Shown here one piece after another: positions 56,444 through 64,000 of a stretch of 64,000 bases of DNA. The notes under the pieces were generated by a model, which was not told the DNA's origin, ran no database searches, and saw nothing but the letters and a program-made list of their open reading frames with translations. The stretch's first letter is position 1. Each line of letters starts with the position of its first letter. The stretch is from Arthrobacter beigongshangensis (GTDB taxonomy: Bacteria > Bacillota > Bacilli > Bacillales_A > Planococcaceae). Location of the stretch: contig NZ_JADHDX010000012.1 in NCBI RefSeq assembly GCF_016820585.1, positions 28,395 through 92,394 on the forward strand, in the 5' to 3' direction. The translations under genes were made by a program, and so were the position numbers.

Positions 56444-56570
56444 TCTAAGTTCAGCAGAAACTCCCTGCTGAACTTAGATAAAGCCTCCGGCGGATGTCAC
56501 GGATTTTTAGGGGATCTTTTCGAGCGGGCTCGAAAAAAATCCGGACGCAATTATGCCAAGGCATAATTAA
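56442..56570 (+). repeat. R1 multi-hairpin repeat, full copy 3
   Basis: First hairpin TATCTAAGTTCAGCAG with its complement; linker CCTCCGGCGGATGTCAC. GGATTTTT pairs with AAAAATCC around TTTTCGAGC/GCTCGAAAA, and AATTATGCC/GGCATAATT closes the element. Against copies 1 and 2 the last hairpin shows ACG/CGT to ATG/CAT. It starts in the secG terminator T tract and ends 18 bp before the esterase start. Confidence 0.82.
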
Positions 56571-56588
56571 TAGAAAGGAATACATATT

Positions 56589-57335
56589 ATGCGAATATCT
56601 CAACCAAAACCATTTTTTATAGAAACAGGCAAGCGTGCAGTTTTACTATTGCATGGATTCACGGGCACTTCAGCAGACGTACGGATGCTTGGGCGCTTTC
56701 TTGAGAAGAAAGGCTATACATCGCTCGCACCCCATTATAAAGGGCATGGCGTACCACCGGAGGAATTGATACAAACTGGACCTGCTGAGTGGTGGCAAGA
56801 TGTCCTGGCGGGTTATAATCAATTGAAGGAAGCTGGCTACGATGAGATTGCGGTGGCAGGATTATCGCTAGGTGGCGTATTTTCATTGAAATTAGGGTAT
56901 AACATGCCTGTGAAGGGGATTGTCACAATGTGTGCGCCAATGTCGATGAAAACGACGGATATCATGTACGAGGGTGTCCTAGCGTACGCGCGGGAATATA
57001 AGAAGTATGAAGGAAAAGATGAGCAACAAATCGAAAAAGATATGGAAGCATTACAGCAACAATCGATGCCATCTCTCGCGGATCTTCGTGCACTTATTTA
57101 CGATGTTCGCGAGCATATCGATCATATCTACGCGCCACTACTTGTTACGCAAGGATCACTCGATGACGTCATCGATCCAGACTCGGCAAATGTTATTTTC
57201 GACAATACCGAATCTGACGATAAACAGTTAAAATGGTACGAGCAATCTGGGCACGTCATCACGCTAGGACCAGAAAAAGTACAGCTACATGAAGATATTT
57301 TTGAATTTCTTGAATCACTGGATTGGCATGTGTGA
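56589..57335 (+). CDS. est: Carboxylesterase (YvaK/Est30 type)
   Basis: 248-residue alpha/beta-hydrolase, the size of YvaK (248) and Geobacillus Est30. The nucleophile Ser93 is in [10 protein letters not shown]. Oxyanion region [15 protein letters not shown] is near the N-terminus; the acid is Asp in GSLDDVIDP and the histidine is in [11 protein letters not shown]. Family enzymes hydrolyse short-chain esters and may be tied to turnover of acylated products; the physiological substrate is unknown. The ATG has GAAAGGAA upstream. Confidence 0.93.
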   Translation: MRISQPKPFFIETGKRAVLLLHGFTGTSADVRMLGRFLEKKGYTSLAPHYKGHGVPPEELIQTGPAEWWQDVLAGYNQLKEAGYDEIAVAGLSLGGVFSLKLGYNMPVKGIVTMCAPMSMKTTDIMYEGVLAYAREYKKYEGKDEQQIEKDMEALQQQSMPSLADLRALIYDVREHIDHIYAPLLVTQGSLDDVIDPDSANVIFDNTESDDKQLKWYEQSGHVITLGPEKVQLHEDIFEFLESLDWHV

Positions 57336-57381
57336 AAAATAAAACAAATGATAATGCTAGGTAAATGAAGGAGTGAGATAT

Positions 57382-59709
57382 ATGGATAATTTCGATCAAG
57401 AGATGCAACAAAAATTGCTGTCCCTGATGAAAGACGAGTCATACAAGCCGCTGACTGTACAGGAAATCCAAGAACTAATGGGGTTTGAGCAAGCGGCAGA
57501 ATTCAAGGAACTTGTCAAAATGCTTGTTCACCTTGAACAAAAAGGGCAAATTATTCGTTCAAGAACGAATCGTTACGGGGTACCTGAGCGCATGAATCTT
57601 GTGCGTGGAAAATTTATCGGTCATGCTAAAGGGTTTGGCTTCGTTGCACCGGAAACAGAAGGAATGGATGATATTTTTATTCCTCCACATGAAGTGAATG
57701 GTGCCATGAACGGGGATATCGTCCTCGTCCGTGTCACAAACGGCACGTCAGGAGACCGCCGCGAGGGCACGATTAGTCGAATCGCAGAGCGCAAAACAAC
57801 AAAAGTTGTCGGCACATATCAGGATAATAAAGGCTTTGGCTTCGTTATTCCCGATAATAAAAAACTGCCAATGGATATTTTTATTGCTAAAGGTGATGCA
57901 CTGGACGCGGTAGATGGGCATAAGGTTGTCGTTGAAATAACAGACTGGCCAAGTGAATTAAAGTCCATGACAGGTATGGTGACACAAATACTAGGACATA
58001 AAAATGATCCTGGTGTGGATATTATTTCTATCATTCATAAGCATGGCATTGAAGTGGAATTTCCTGAAGAAGTGCTACAACAGACGAATAATATTCCAGA
58101 CGAAGTGCAGGAAAAGGATTTATTCAAACGGCATGATCTGAGGGAAGAGCTGACCATTACAATTGATGGCGCGGATGCTAAGGACTTGGATGATGCGATT
58201 TCAGTTGTCAAAAATGACGACGGATCGTATGTATTGTCCGTCCATATTTCAGATGTCAGCTATTATGTAACGGAAAATTCTCCGATGGATGACAATGCTT
58301 TCGATCGCGGCACTAGTGTTTATTTGACGGACCGGGTCATTCCAATGCTGCCACATAAACTATCAAACGGGATTTGTTCGTTGAATCCAGGCGTCGATCG
58401 TTTAACATTGTCCTGTGTGATGACAATTGACCGCAACGGTAAAGTGACGGGTCATGAAATTTTTGAGAGTGTTATTCGCTCGAAGGAACGCATGACGTAT
58501 ACGGAAGTTTATAAAATTATCGACGAAAAAGATGAAGAGCTGAGTGCGAAATACGCACAGGTTGTGCCGATGATCAATCATATGGCAGACTTGGCAGCTA
58601 TTTTGAAGCAAAAGAGAGTAGACCGTGGCGCCATAGATTTCGATTTTAAGGAATCGAAAATTCTTGTGGATGACAAAGGCTGGCCGACTGACGTGGTCAT
58701 TATGGAACGTACCGTTTCAGAACGCCTCATTGAGGAATTCATGCTTGCGGCGAATGAAACGATTGCGGAGCACTTCCACTGGCTACAGCTGCCATTCCTT
58801 TACCGCATTCACGAGGATCCAAAAGCTGAAAAGCTGCAACGATTCTTCGAGTTCTTAACGAATTTCGGTGTGGTTGTCAAAGGAACGGGCAATAAAGTGC
58901 ATCCACGTGCCTTGCAGGAAATTGTAGAATCAATTGCAGGCTTACCGGAGGAAACAGTTATCTCGACGATGCTGTTACGCTCGATGCAACAGGCGAAGTA
59001 TTTAGATGAAAGTCTGGGTCACTTTGGCTTGTCGACAGAGTTCTATACGCATTTCACAGCGCCAATTCGTCGTTATCCTGACTTAATTGTTCATCGCTTG
59101 ATTCGCAAGTATTTAATCGAAAAAGATGTTTCTCCACAAACGGTTGCGGAGTGGGGCGGTAGATTGCCTGAGATTGCGGATCATACGTCTGAACGTGAGC
59201 GTCGTGCTGTTGAAGCAGAACGCGATACGGAATCTCTGAAAAAAGCGCAATTCATGTTGGATAAAATCGGCGAGGAATTTGAAGGTGTTATTTCGTCGGT
59301 TACGAACTTCGGGCTGTTTGTTGAACTGGAGAACACAATCGAAGGACTTGTCCATGTCAGTTATATGACGGATGATTATTATCGTTTCGATGATAGACAA
59401 ATGATGATGATTGGCGAGCATACGGGCAAGCAATTCCGTTTAGGTGATGAAGTAACGGTTAAAGTAGCGGCCGTGAAACCGGAGGAATCTGCCATCGACT
59501 TTGAAATTGTTGGGATGAAGCAATCCTTCCATCGAGCGCGCAGGGAAACCCCGAAAGTGATTCATGCGGAGAAAAAGGGTCGCGGTGGCGGTAAGTCTGA
59601 CGATAAGTCGAAAGACAAAAAGAAAACGGGCACGTATAATAAAAAGAAGAAGTTTTATGAAAGTGTTGCTAAAAAAGGTAAGGGTAACAAGCCTAAAAAG
59701 AAAAAATGA
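57382..59709 (+). CDS. rnr: Ribonuclease R
   Basis: 775-residue 3'-5' exoribonuclease of the RNB family, near B. subtilis length (779). A winged helix ([20 protein letters not shown]) is followed by cold-shock domains ([39 protein letters not shown]). The RNB domain has catalytic acids in [13 protein letters not shown], then [17 protein letters not shown]. An S1 domain ([17 protein letters not shown]) and a lysine-rich tail (about residues 730-775) complete it. RNase R degrades structured RNA and works with SmpB-tmRNA, encoded next. The ATG at 57382 has GAAGGAGTG upstream. Confidence 0.96.
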   Translation: MDNFDQEMQQKLLSLMKDESYKPLTVQEIQELMGFEQAAEFKELVKMLVHLEQKGQIIRSRTNRYGVPERMNLVRGKFIGHAKGFGFVAPETEGMDDIFIPPHEVNGAMNGDIVLVRVTNGTSGDRREGTISRIAERKTTKVVGTYQDNKGFGFVIPDNKKLPMDIFIAKGDALDAVDGHKVVVEITDWPSELKSMTGMVTQILGHKNDPGVDIISIIHKHGIEVEFPEEVLQQTNNIPDEVQEKDLFKRHDLREELTITIDGADAKDLDDAISVVKNDDGSYVLSVHISDVSYYVTENSPMDDNAFDRGTSVYLTDRVIPMLPHKLSNGICSLNPGVDRLTLSCVMTIDRNGKVTGHEIFESVIRSKERMTYTEVYKIIDEKDEELSAKYAQVVPMINHMADLAAILKQKRVDRGAIDFDFKESKILVDDKGWPTDVVIMERTVSERLIEEFMLAANETIAEHFHWLQLPFLYRIHEDPKAEKLQRFFEFLTNFGVVVKGTGNKVHPRALQEIVESIAGLPEETVISTMLLRSMQQAKYLDESLGHFGLSTEFYTHFTAPIRRYPDLIVHRLIRKYLIEKDVSPQTVAEWGGRLPEIADHTSERERRAVEAERDTESLKKAQFMLDKIGEEFEGVISSVTNFGLFVELENTIEGLVHVSYMTDDYYRFDDRQMMMIGEHTGKQFRLGDEVTVKVAAVKPEESAIDFEIVGMKQSFHRARRETPKVIHAEKKGRGGGKSDDKSKDKKKTGTYNKKKKFYESVAKKGKGNKPKKKK

Positions 59710-59762
59710 TACTATACGAATCAATTTCATAATAGAACAAATAGCCTTAAAATCCGAACGAG

Positions 59763-59889
59763 GTTGATTTACGCTTCAGGCGGACGCTTTCCGCGGGCAC
59801 GGCTTCAGCCGCTTCCCTCGCTGTGCTCAGTCCAGGGTCTTCAGCTCGTGCTGTTCCCGCAGGAGTCGCCGCCTTACGCTCCAATCAAC
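59763..59889. repeat. Long imperfect palindrome (R3 repeat)
   Basis: A 127-bp GC-rich inverted repeat begins GTTGATTTACGC and ends GCTCCAATCAAC. Arms include GGCGGACGCTTTCCGCGGG and its counterpart CCCGCAGGAGTCGCCGCC. It sits in the 306-bp gap between rnr and smpB. I have the impression that near-identical palindromes are dispersed in genomes of this group, but only one copy is in the window and this is from memory. Confidence 0.65.
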
Positions 59890-60015
59890 GACAATAGAAT
59901 TGCATATTTGTAAATGATCTAACAAAAAATCGTGCAATTGTTCGTTTTTTAAACTAAAATAGATAATCATGAAATTACCTCGTATTGGATGGTATTTGAT
60001 TAAGGGGTGAAAGAG

Positions 60016-60483
60016 ATGGCGAAAGGCCAAGGGAAAGTTGTTGCGGTTAATAAAAAAGCGAATCACGACTTTGCGATTGAAGAAACGATTGAAGCGGGTA
60101 TTGTGCTACAAGGAACGGAGATCAAGTCGATCCGTAACGGTAAAGTGCAGTTACGAGACGCCTTTGTGCGTATCCGTGACAACGAAGCGTGGATCTCCAA
60201 TATGCATATTAGTCCATACGATCACGGTAACCAGTTCAACCATGACCCAACTCGTTCGAGAAAGCTGTTGCTGCATAAAAAACAAATTAGTAAATTGTTT
60301 GTCGAAACGAAACAGCAAGGCGTTGCGATCGTGCCATTGAAGATGTATTTAAAAGACGGCTTCGCAAAAGTGCTGATTGGCGTTGGTAAGGGTAAGAAAG
60401 ATTATGATAAGCGTGAGGATCTTAAGAAGAAGGACGCTAAGCGTGAAATGGCTCGGGTCTTGAAGGATAGACAACGGGATTGA
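60016..60483 (+). CDS. smpB: SsrA-binding protein SmpB
   Basis: 155-residue tmRNA-binding protein. N-terminal [40 protein letters not shown] is typical, and the C-terminal [24 protein letters not shown] forms the basic tail that enters the ribosome A site. The ATG at 60016 has AAGGGGTGA 6 nt upstream; a GTG three codons earlier overlaps the site. ssrA follows at once, and its promoter overlaps the smpB stop. Confidence 0.96.
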   Translation: MAKGQGKVVAVNKKANHDFAIEETIEAGIVLQGTEIKSIRNGKVQLRDAFVRIRDNEAWISNMHISPYDHGNQFNHDPTRSRKLLLHKKQISKLFVETKQQGVAIVPLKMYLKDGFAKVLIGVGKGKKDYDKREDLKKKDAKREMARVLKDRQRD

Positions 60484-60508
60484 TTTTTAGGTGAAAATGC
60501 GGTATGAT
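60480..60508 (+). promoter_or_regulatory. Promoter of ssrA
   Basis: TTGATT (60480-60485) and TATGAT (60503-60508) are exactly 17 nt apart. They overlap the smpB stop codon and would start transcription about 65 nt before the mature tmRNA 5' end. Confidence 0.8.
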
Positions 60509-60577
60509 AAGTACAGTAAGTCAGTTCAGAAACCTTTTTTAGCTTCGCTATTAAGGTCATCCTGACATCCTCATAAC

Positions 60578-60932
60578 GGGGGCGTTACGGATTCGACAGG
60601 GGTAGTCTAAGCTTGAGTTGCGCGTCGGAGGGTTCGGCTCCGTCAGAAACGACACCTTATAATAACAGGCAAAACAAACAACAACCTAGCATTCGCAGCG
60701 TAAGCTGTTGAATCTGCCTTGTAGTTCTATCGCCCATGTAGCATTGCAGGGCTCACTCTAAGTGGGATACGACAGCTGTTGCCTTCTGAGGCAGTTGGAA
60801 GAGATTCGCAGAATAGCACACAGGACGCCCTGATTGCCGGCTACTGATGTGCGAAACCTAATAGTCAATCTACACGCGTAGACGCTTAAGTGTTAGGGCC
60901 TTTGGACGCGGGTTCGACTCCCGCCGCTTCCA
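60578..60932 (+). ncRNA. ssrA: Transfer-messenger RNA (tmRNA)
   Basis: The 5' end GGGGGCG-TTACGGATTCGACAGGGGT pairs (acceptor stem with two G-T pairs) with 3' CGCTTCC, and the T arm is GGGTTCGACTCCC. The discriminator A follows; CCA is not encoded. The tag frame is GGC...TAA at 60668-60703, coding GKTNNNLAFAA after the charged alanine. The B. subtilis tag is longer, ending NVALAA; the short tag resembles that of Staphylococcus. Pseudoknots fill the rest. tmRNA 3' ends are common integration sites for islands, and the sequence turns AT-rich right after it. Confidence 0.96.
60668..60703 (+). other. tmRNA tag-peptide reading frame
   Basis: Resume codon GGC is followed by AAA ACA AAC AAC AAC CTA GCA TTC GCA GCG and TAA, giving the proteolysis tag (A)GKTNNNLAFAA, where the first alanine comes from the charged tmRNA. 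The terminal AA is the ClpXP recognition end. ClpP is encoded 13 kb upstream. Confidence 0.9.
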
Positions 60933-61287
60933 TATTTAAATGGTAGACAAAATTAGTCGTATTAATGGTTTTGAAGGATAGGGATATTGAACAGGAGTTG
61001 AACTCTTGGGCAATATCTCTTTTTTCATACCTATATATTTTAAGGTTAGAATAATGGATTTAATTTCTTTTCCTAATAGCTATAGCTCCAAAAAAATTGA
61101 CAAGGTAATGTATGTAATTATTATAACAATGAAGCTAATTATTTTGTTACGGATGAAAAGTAGGAAAGTAGTGTGAATTTAACATTATTTGATTATTTCC
61201 TATAAAAGGATGAATATTGAAGCGTTTAAATTTAAAAAGAAGCTCTTTTCTATATATAAATATGATTGATAAAAGGTAGGTTATAAC
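60933..61287. other. AT-rich gap after ssrA; holds the ssrA terminator only
   Basis: At 60981-61028, GATATTG and CAATATC pair around a second short stem, followed by six T: the probable ssrA terminator. The remaining ~260 bp are AT-rich with no recognisable gene. I find no repeat of the tmRNA 3' end within the window that would mark the far side of an island. Confidence 0.6.
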
Positions 61288-62952
61288 ATGATTAATGAGC
61301 GAATAATACAAATTGAGGATGAGGTAGATCAGTATCTATATAATAAGTTAGATGAGAATACACCCAGGTATAAATATATTTACCATATGAACTTAGCTTT
61401 TATAGATTATGTTATCAAAAATCAACTTTGGTTTTCACAGGTTGAGAAATATATAGTATATTCTTTAAGTTATAATACATTTCTTGCTTATAAAAAATTA
61501 AAGGAAGAGGATATTACTGATTTTAATTTTGATCAAAACTTATATTTGGTTTGCTTTGAAAATTTGATACTTGGTATGGAGTATTCAATGTTGTGTGAAG
61601 TTTTTCCTGCTGTCAGGTCAAACAAAACAAGAATGTATATAAATGAAGAAAAAAAGACAATTACTGTTCAACAAGATAATTTGCCCCGTGGCCAATATGA
61701 ATTCTTTTTGAAATATATAATAAAAAAGTCGCTTAGCTATACATTACAGATGACATCAGGGATGTTAGAAAAAAAGACAATTGAGGAAGCTGCTTCGGAA
61801 TTGACTAAGGGATATTTTAGTTTTTGGAATGAAAATATGATGTATGATGATTTTGAGCCATATTCGCGTCTAGATTGGGGAGGAATTTCGTCATTTTTTA
61901 TTTCCGCTGCTATGAACCGTTTTATTAGATTATATAGAGAAGATTTTAATCTCAATAAGATAGAGACGTCTAAAGTAATGGTAGTATTATCTCCAAATGG
62001 TAGAGAGAAATTAGTAGAATACACTATCTCCCAGGATAAAGAAATGGTTGAAAAAGTTCTCAATGACTTAATTTATAAACCAATTGGAAATGGATTATTT
62101 CCAAAATCTCATCTTTCAGACTCACCGGTAATATGCACAAAAGATGGTTATCTATTATTAAATCCACTTGTATTATTGTCAAATGATTCTAGTGAAACTA
62201 TGTTATTAAATAATTTAAGGAAATGCGACAATAAACGGTATTTAAGAATAAAAGACAAGCTTAAAGAAAGAGTTATACCTCTTATTGAACAGCTAATTAA
62301 GCTAAAATATCCGGAGTCAATTGTAATAACAAACTTTAATCTACCTATACCTAATAAAAAGAACCAAAAAAGAGAATTAGATATTTTAATCGTAGATAAT
62401 GATAAAGGTTTTGTATTATATATTGAGGTGAAACATTTTTTTAATCCGAATTCTTATTCAGAAATTAAAAGTCTGGATAACCAATTTAGAGATGCTCTAA
62501 AAAAAGCGCCAGATCAGTTATTTGCTATTCAAGAAAACTGGGAATTAATTAAACAAAGATACTCTGTACAAACTGAAATTACATCACTCAAAGCAATAAT
62601 CTTTTCACATAATTACTTAGGAAAAGATGTAGAAATCAATACAGAGGTTCCAATTGTAAATACAACAAATTTCTATGAAAGTCTTGCAAATGCTTCAACA
62701 ATTGAGGAGTTATATCGATTAAATAAAGAAATAGACTATATTTATACTAGCATACCTATTATTCAAAAGCCGCTTGATTTCAGTTTTGCTGGTTATACAT
62801 TTAGCCTTGAATTGGAAACCATTGACCCAGTATTTGAAATAGAATTTTTAAAAGCGCATAGAAAAATTATCTTAAATGGTATTGATTTGAACCAACAAAT
62901 AGTATTTAGAACCATAGAGGAATATGCACAGGCACTTTTAGAGAAACTATAA
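61288..62952 (+). CDS. Large protein with a PD-(D/E)XK nuclease-like domain (accessory)
   Basis: 554-residue protein, not recognised by name. A C-terminal nuclease-like core lies at about 360-385: Glu363, Asp365 in KRELDILIVD, and Glu380-Val-Lys382 in LYIEVKHF. The spacing and the hydrophobic strands around it match the D-x(n)-E-x-K site of PD-(D/E)XK endonucleases (as in restriction, NERD and Mrr-like enzymes). The first ~350 residues are helical, acidic and rich in Asn, Lys and Tyr, with no other known motif. No signal peptide. The gene is distinctly AT-rich compared with the core genes and follows ssrA, so it was probably gained by transfer. The ATG has AAAGGTAGG upstream. A stand-alone defence or DNA-processing function is possible but not shown. 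Confidence 0.7.
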   Translation: MINERIIQIEDEVDQYLYNKLDENTPRYKYIYHMNLAFIDYVIKNQLWFSQVEKYIVYSLSYNTFLAYKKLKEEDITDFNFDQNLYLVCFENLILGMEYSMLCEVFPAVRSNKTRMYINEEKKTITVQQDNLPRGQYEFFLKYIIKKSLSYTLQMTSGMLEKKTIEEAASELTKGYFSFWNENMMYDDFEPYSRLDWGGISSFFISAAMNRFIRLYREDFNLNKIETSKVMVVLSPNGREKLVEYTISQDKEMVEKVLNDLIYKPIGNGLFPKSHLSDSPVICTKDGYLLLNPLVLLSNDSSETMLLNNLRKCDNKRYLRIKDKLKERVIPLIEQLIKLKYPESIVITNFNLPIPNKKNQKRELDILIVDNDKGFVLYIEVKHFFNPNSYSEIKSLDNQFRDALKKAPDQLFAIQENWELIKQRYSVQTEITSLKAIIFSHNYLGKDVEINTEVPIVNTTNFYESLANASTIEELYRLNKEIDYIYTSIPIIQKPLDFSFAGYTFSLELETIDPVFEIEFLKAHRKIILNGIDLNQQIVFRTIEEYAQALLEKL

Positions 62953-63251
62953 AATACAAAATAACAAGGAATTTGGAGAGGTAATTGAACCGGTATGATT
63001 AGAACTAAGTATATTCATTTATATATATCCAGAAGATGCTAGAATTGATTTCATTTCATACAAACCTTTCTATAATAATATATTAATATCCTAATTTTCG
63101 TACAGTGAATTCGGCAAATAAGCCTTGATATAACTAGGCATACCTTAGTTATTGTGATGACTTATTCGTAAGCCCGTACTCAAACAACGCATATAAACAA
63201 GCAGCACCTCCTGGTACGATAAACGTATCAATTGAAAGGAGGTGCTTTTCA

Positions 63252-63445
63252 ATGCCACAACAACACAACCATTAGTCATCGTCCCCGTTACACTACATCC
63301 TATCGCAAATACTCATCAACTACACGTATTCGCAAAACCCTCCGGTTTTTGTACGATTACACTTGCGCATGCAGAAATCACCTTCCAAAATGGCGTGGAG
63401 GAGCGCATCATCTAAACAATTATAAGAGAGCTGATTGAACGATGA
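63252..63445 (+). pseudogene. Broken IS66 first ORF (TnpA-like)
   Basis: A strong AAAGGAGG leads to an ATG that stops after seven codons. The neighbouring frame reads PLVIVPVTLHPIANTHQLHVF, then AKPSGFCTITLAHAEITFQNG and VEERII-stop-TIIREL, the layout of the small IS66 accessory protein. So there is one shift near the start and one in-frame TAA near the end. It overlaps the next ORF by ATGA, as in intact IS66 elements. Confidence 0.55.
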
Positions 63446-63720
63446 GGCAGGATTATACAAAAGTCAAAAATATCTATATCATTTGTGGAAAGACTGACAT
63501 GCGAAAAGGGATTGATGGCTTAGCAACACTAATTCAAGATTATTTTGAGCTTGATCCATATAGCGATTCCATCTTCCTGTTCGCGGGTGGAAAAAAGGAC
63601 AGGTATAAGTGTCTGTATTTCGATGGAGATGGCTTCACCGTGCTGTATAAGAGACAAGGAATACTGCGGATGACTTTTACTTTCAGCGGAACATGCCGCC
63701 GTTTATTCTTTTACCCCTAA
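63442..63720 (+). CDS. tnpB: IS66 TnpB (Orf2)-like protein, truncated
   Basis: The first ~73 residues have the IS66 Orf2 pattern: IYIICGKTDMRKGIDGLATLIQ, FELDPYSDSIFLFAGGKKDRYKCLYFDGDGF. The remaining ~19 residues (after VLYKRQG) do not match; intact proteins continue for another 30-45 residues through WPR and LTPQQF. A frameshift near 63657 is likely. Probably not functional. Confidence 0.7.
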   Translation: MRQDYTKVKNIYIICGKTDMRKGIDGLATLIQDYFELDPYSDSIFLFAGGKKDRYKCLYFDGDGFTVLYKRQGILRMTFTFSGTCRRLFFYP

Positions 63721-63836
63721 CATCGTCGTACGGTATCGTGACGCTACAGCAGTACACGAACTCATTTAATTGTGAGAGGAAAGCATGCTCTTTTATCTAT
63801 CAGTTGGTATAATACAAAGTAAAGGTGGGGGTTGAT

Positions 63837-63941
63837 ATGCAAGAAATTGTTACACTGATTATTTTTACTGTTCCTGGATTGTTAACTTATTTTTGGGTAA
63901 ATTCATTTGGGATAACTCCGACTTCTAAGAGAAATTGTTAA
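63837..63941 (+). CDS. Short membrane ORF, possibly the broken start of a longer gene
   Basis: AAAGGTGGGGG precedes an ATG opening 34 codons (starts MQEIVTLIIFTVPGLLTYFW) with one membrane segment and then a polar tail that stops at once. The look is of the N-terminus of a larger membrane protein cut by a frameshift. I do not recognise the family with confidence. TATAAT-like sequence lies at 63808-63813. Confidence 0.35.
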   Translation: MQEIVTLIIFTVPGLLTYFWVNSFGITPTSKRNC

Positions 63942-64000
63942 TGACATAAGAAATCGTCCAGAAATTGACTTGATCTTTTGTCCTTAAATTGCCGCTTTTT

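Larger units (their letters stand above)
63168..63776 (+). mobile_element. IS66-family insertion sequence remnant (left end)
   Basis: GTAAGC at 63168 fits the terminal inverted repeat start of IS66-type elements. A palindrome AGCACCTCCT...AGGAGGTGCT precedes the first reading frame. Remains of the first ORF and a shortened second ORF with ATGA overlap follow. The transposase gene (third ORF) and right end are not visible. The right border is not determined; 63776 marks the end of recognisable frames. The 62953-63167 gap before it holds nothing I can identify. Confidence 0.65.

Noticed and set aside
63168..64000. An active IS66 transposon
   Set aside because: The first ORF is broken twice, the second is truncated and the transposase gene is absent from the visible sequence.
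60578..64000. A complete integrated island with both attachment sites
   Set aside because: No integrase gene and no second copy of the tmRNA 3' end are present in the window, so only the left side can be suspected.

Overview
The window looks like a chromosomal segment of a low-to-moderate GC, Gram-positive, endospore-forming member of the Bacillales, most likely Planococcaceae (Sporosarcina-like). The evidence is gene order: it joins blocks equivalent to the Bacillus subtilis yheIH/yheBA-hemZ-yhaRQPONM-prsA-hpr-yhaH-trpP-hit-ecsAB region, uvrBA-yvlB, hprK-lgt-yvoD-ppaX-yvoF, yvcD-trxB-yvcIJK-whiA-crh, clpP, the cggR-gapA-pgk-tpiA-gpmI-eno glycolytic operon, and secG-est-rnr-smpB-ssrA. Family placement is inference; no rRNA is present.

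Layout. 0-5.6 kb: a TlyC/CorC-type CBS membrane protein (minus strand), then a heterodimeric multidrug ABC exporter (BmrC/BmrD type) behind a leader peptide and terminator that look like a translation-controlled attenuator. 5.8-13.6 kb: an MFS transporter, small Yhe proteins, a ferritin-like protein, hemZ, an enoyl-CoA hydratase-like protein, methylglyoxal synthase and a VOC protein. 13.7-21.2 kb: a Na+-type ABC exporter (YhaQP), the SbcCD-like YhaO/YhaN pair and the YhaM exonuclease. 21.2-28.9 kb: PrsA foldase, a broken YjcZ-type peptide gene, Hpr/ScoC, YhaH, the tryptophan transporter TrpP with a candidate TRAP site, Hit and EcsAB. 29-34 kb: uvrB and uvrA. 34-46.7 kb: YvlB, an amidase, and the HPr kinase, lipoprotein maturation, thioredoxin reductase, RapZ, YvcK, WhiA and Crh genes. 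47-56 kb: tRNA-Arg, clpP (CtsR-type box) and the glycolytic operon (CggR operator). 56-61 kb: secG, esterase, RNase R, smpB and tmRNA. After the tmRNA 3' end the sequence becomes AT-rich and accessory: a 554-residue PD-(D/E)XK nuclease-like protein, an IS66-type remnant and small broken ORFs.

The intergenic DNA is unusual. (1) Two copies of a ~570-nt element (23938-24510 and 27942-28507) share several helices. Two hairpins in each copy have 8-nt loops that are exact reverse complements of one another, and the two copies differ by compensatory changes in both stems and loops. I regard this as a probable large structured RNA with a kissing-loop contact, and it is the strongest candidate here for something undescribed. 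(2) A ~130-bp multi-hairpin repeat (called R1 below) occurs in three full and several partial copies, with covarying stems. (3) Arrays with a 21-bp period occur in three sequence families (cores GTGTGCAAC, GTGCAAGCAAA and CGCCAATA), each placed just downstream of an intrinsic terminator.

The genes connect around carbon control: HprK phosphorylates HPr/Crh, CggR controls the glycolytic operon, and MgsA bypasses lower glycolysis. A second theme is RNA and protein quality control: RNase R, SmpB, tmRNA, ClpP, YhaM and PrsA. Positions of starts were chosen by ribosome-binding sites where several starts were possible. No database search was possible, so names rest on recognised motifs, length and gene order.
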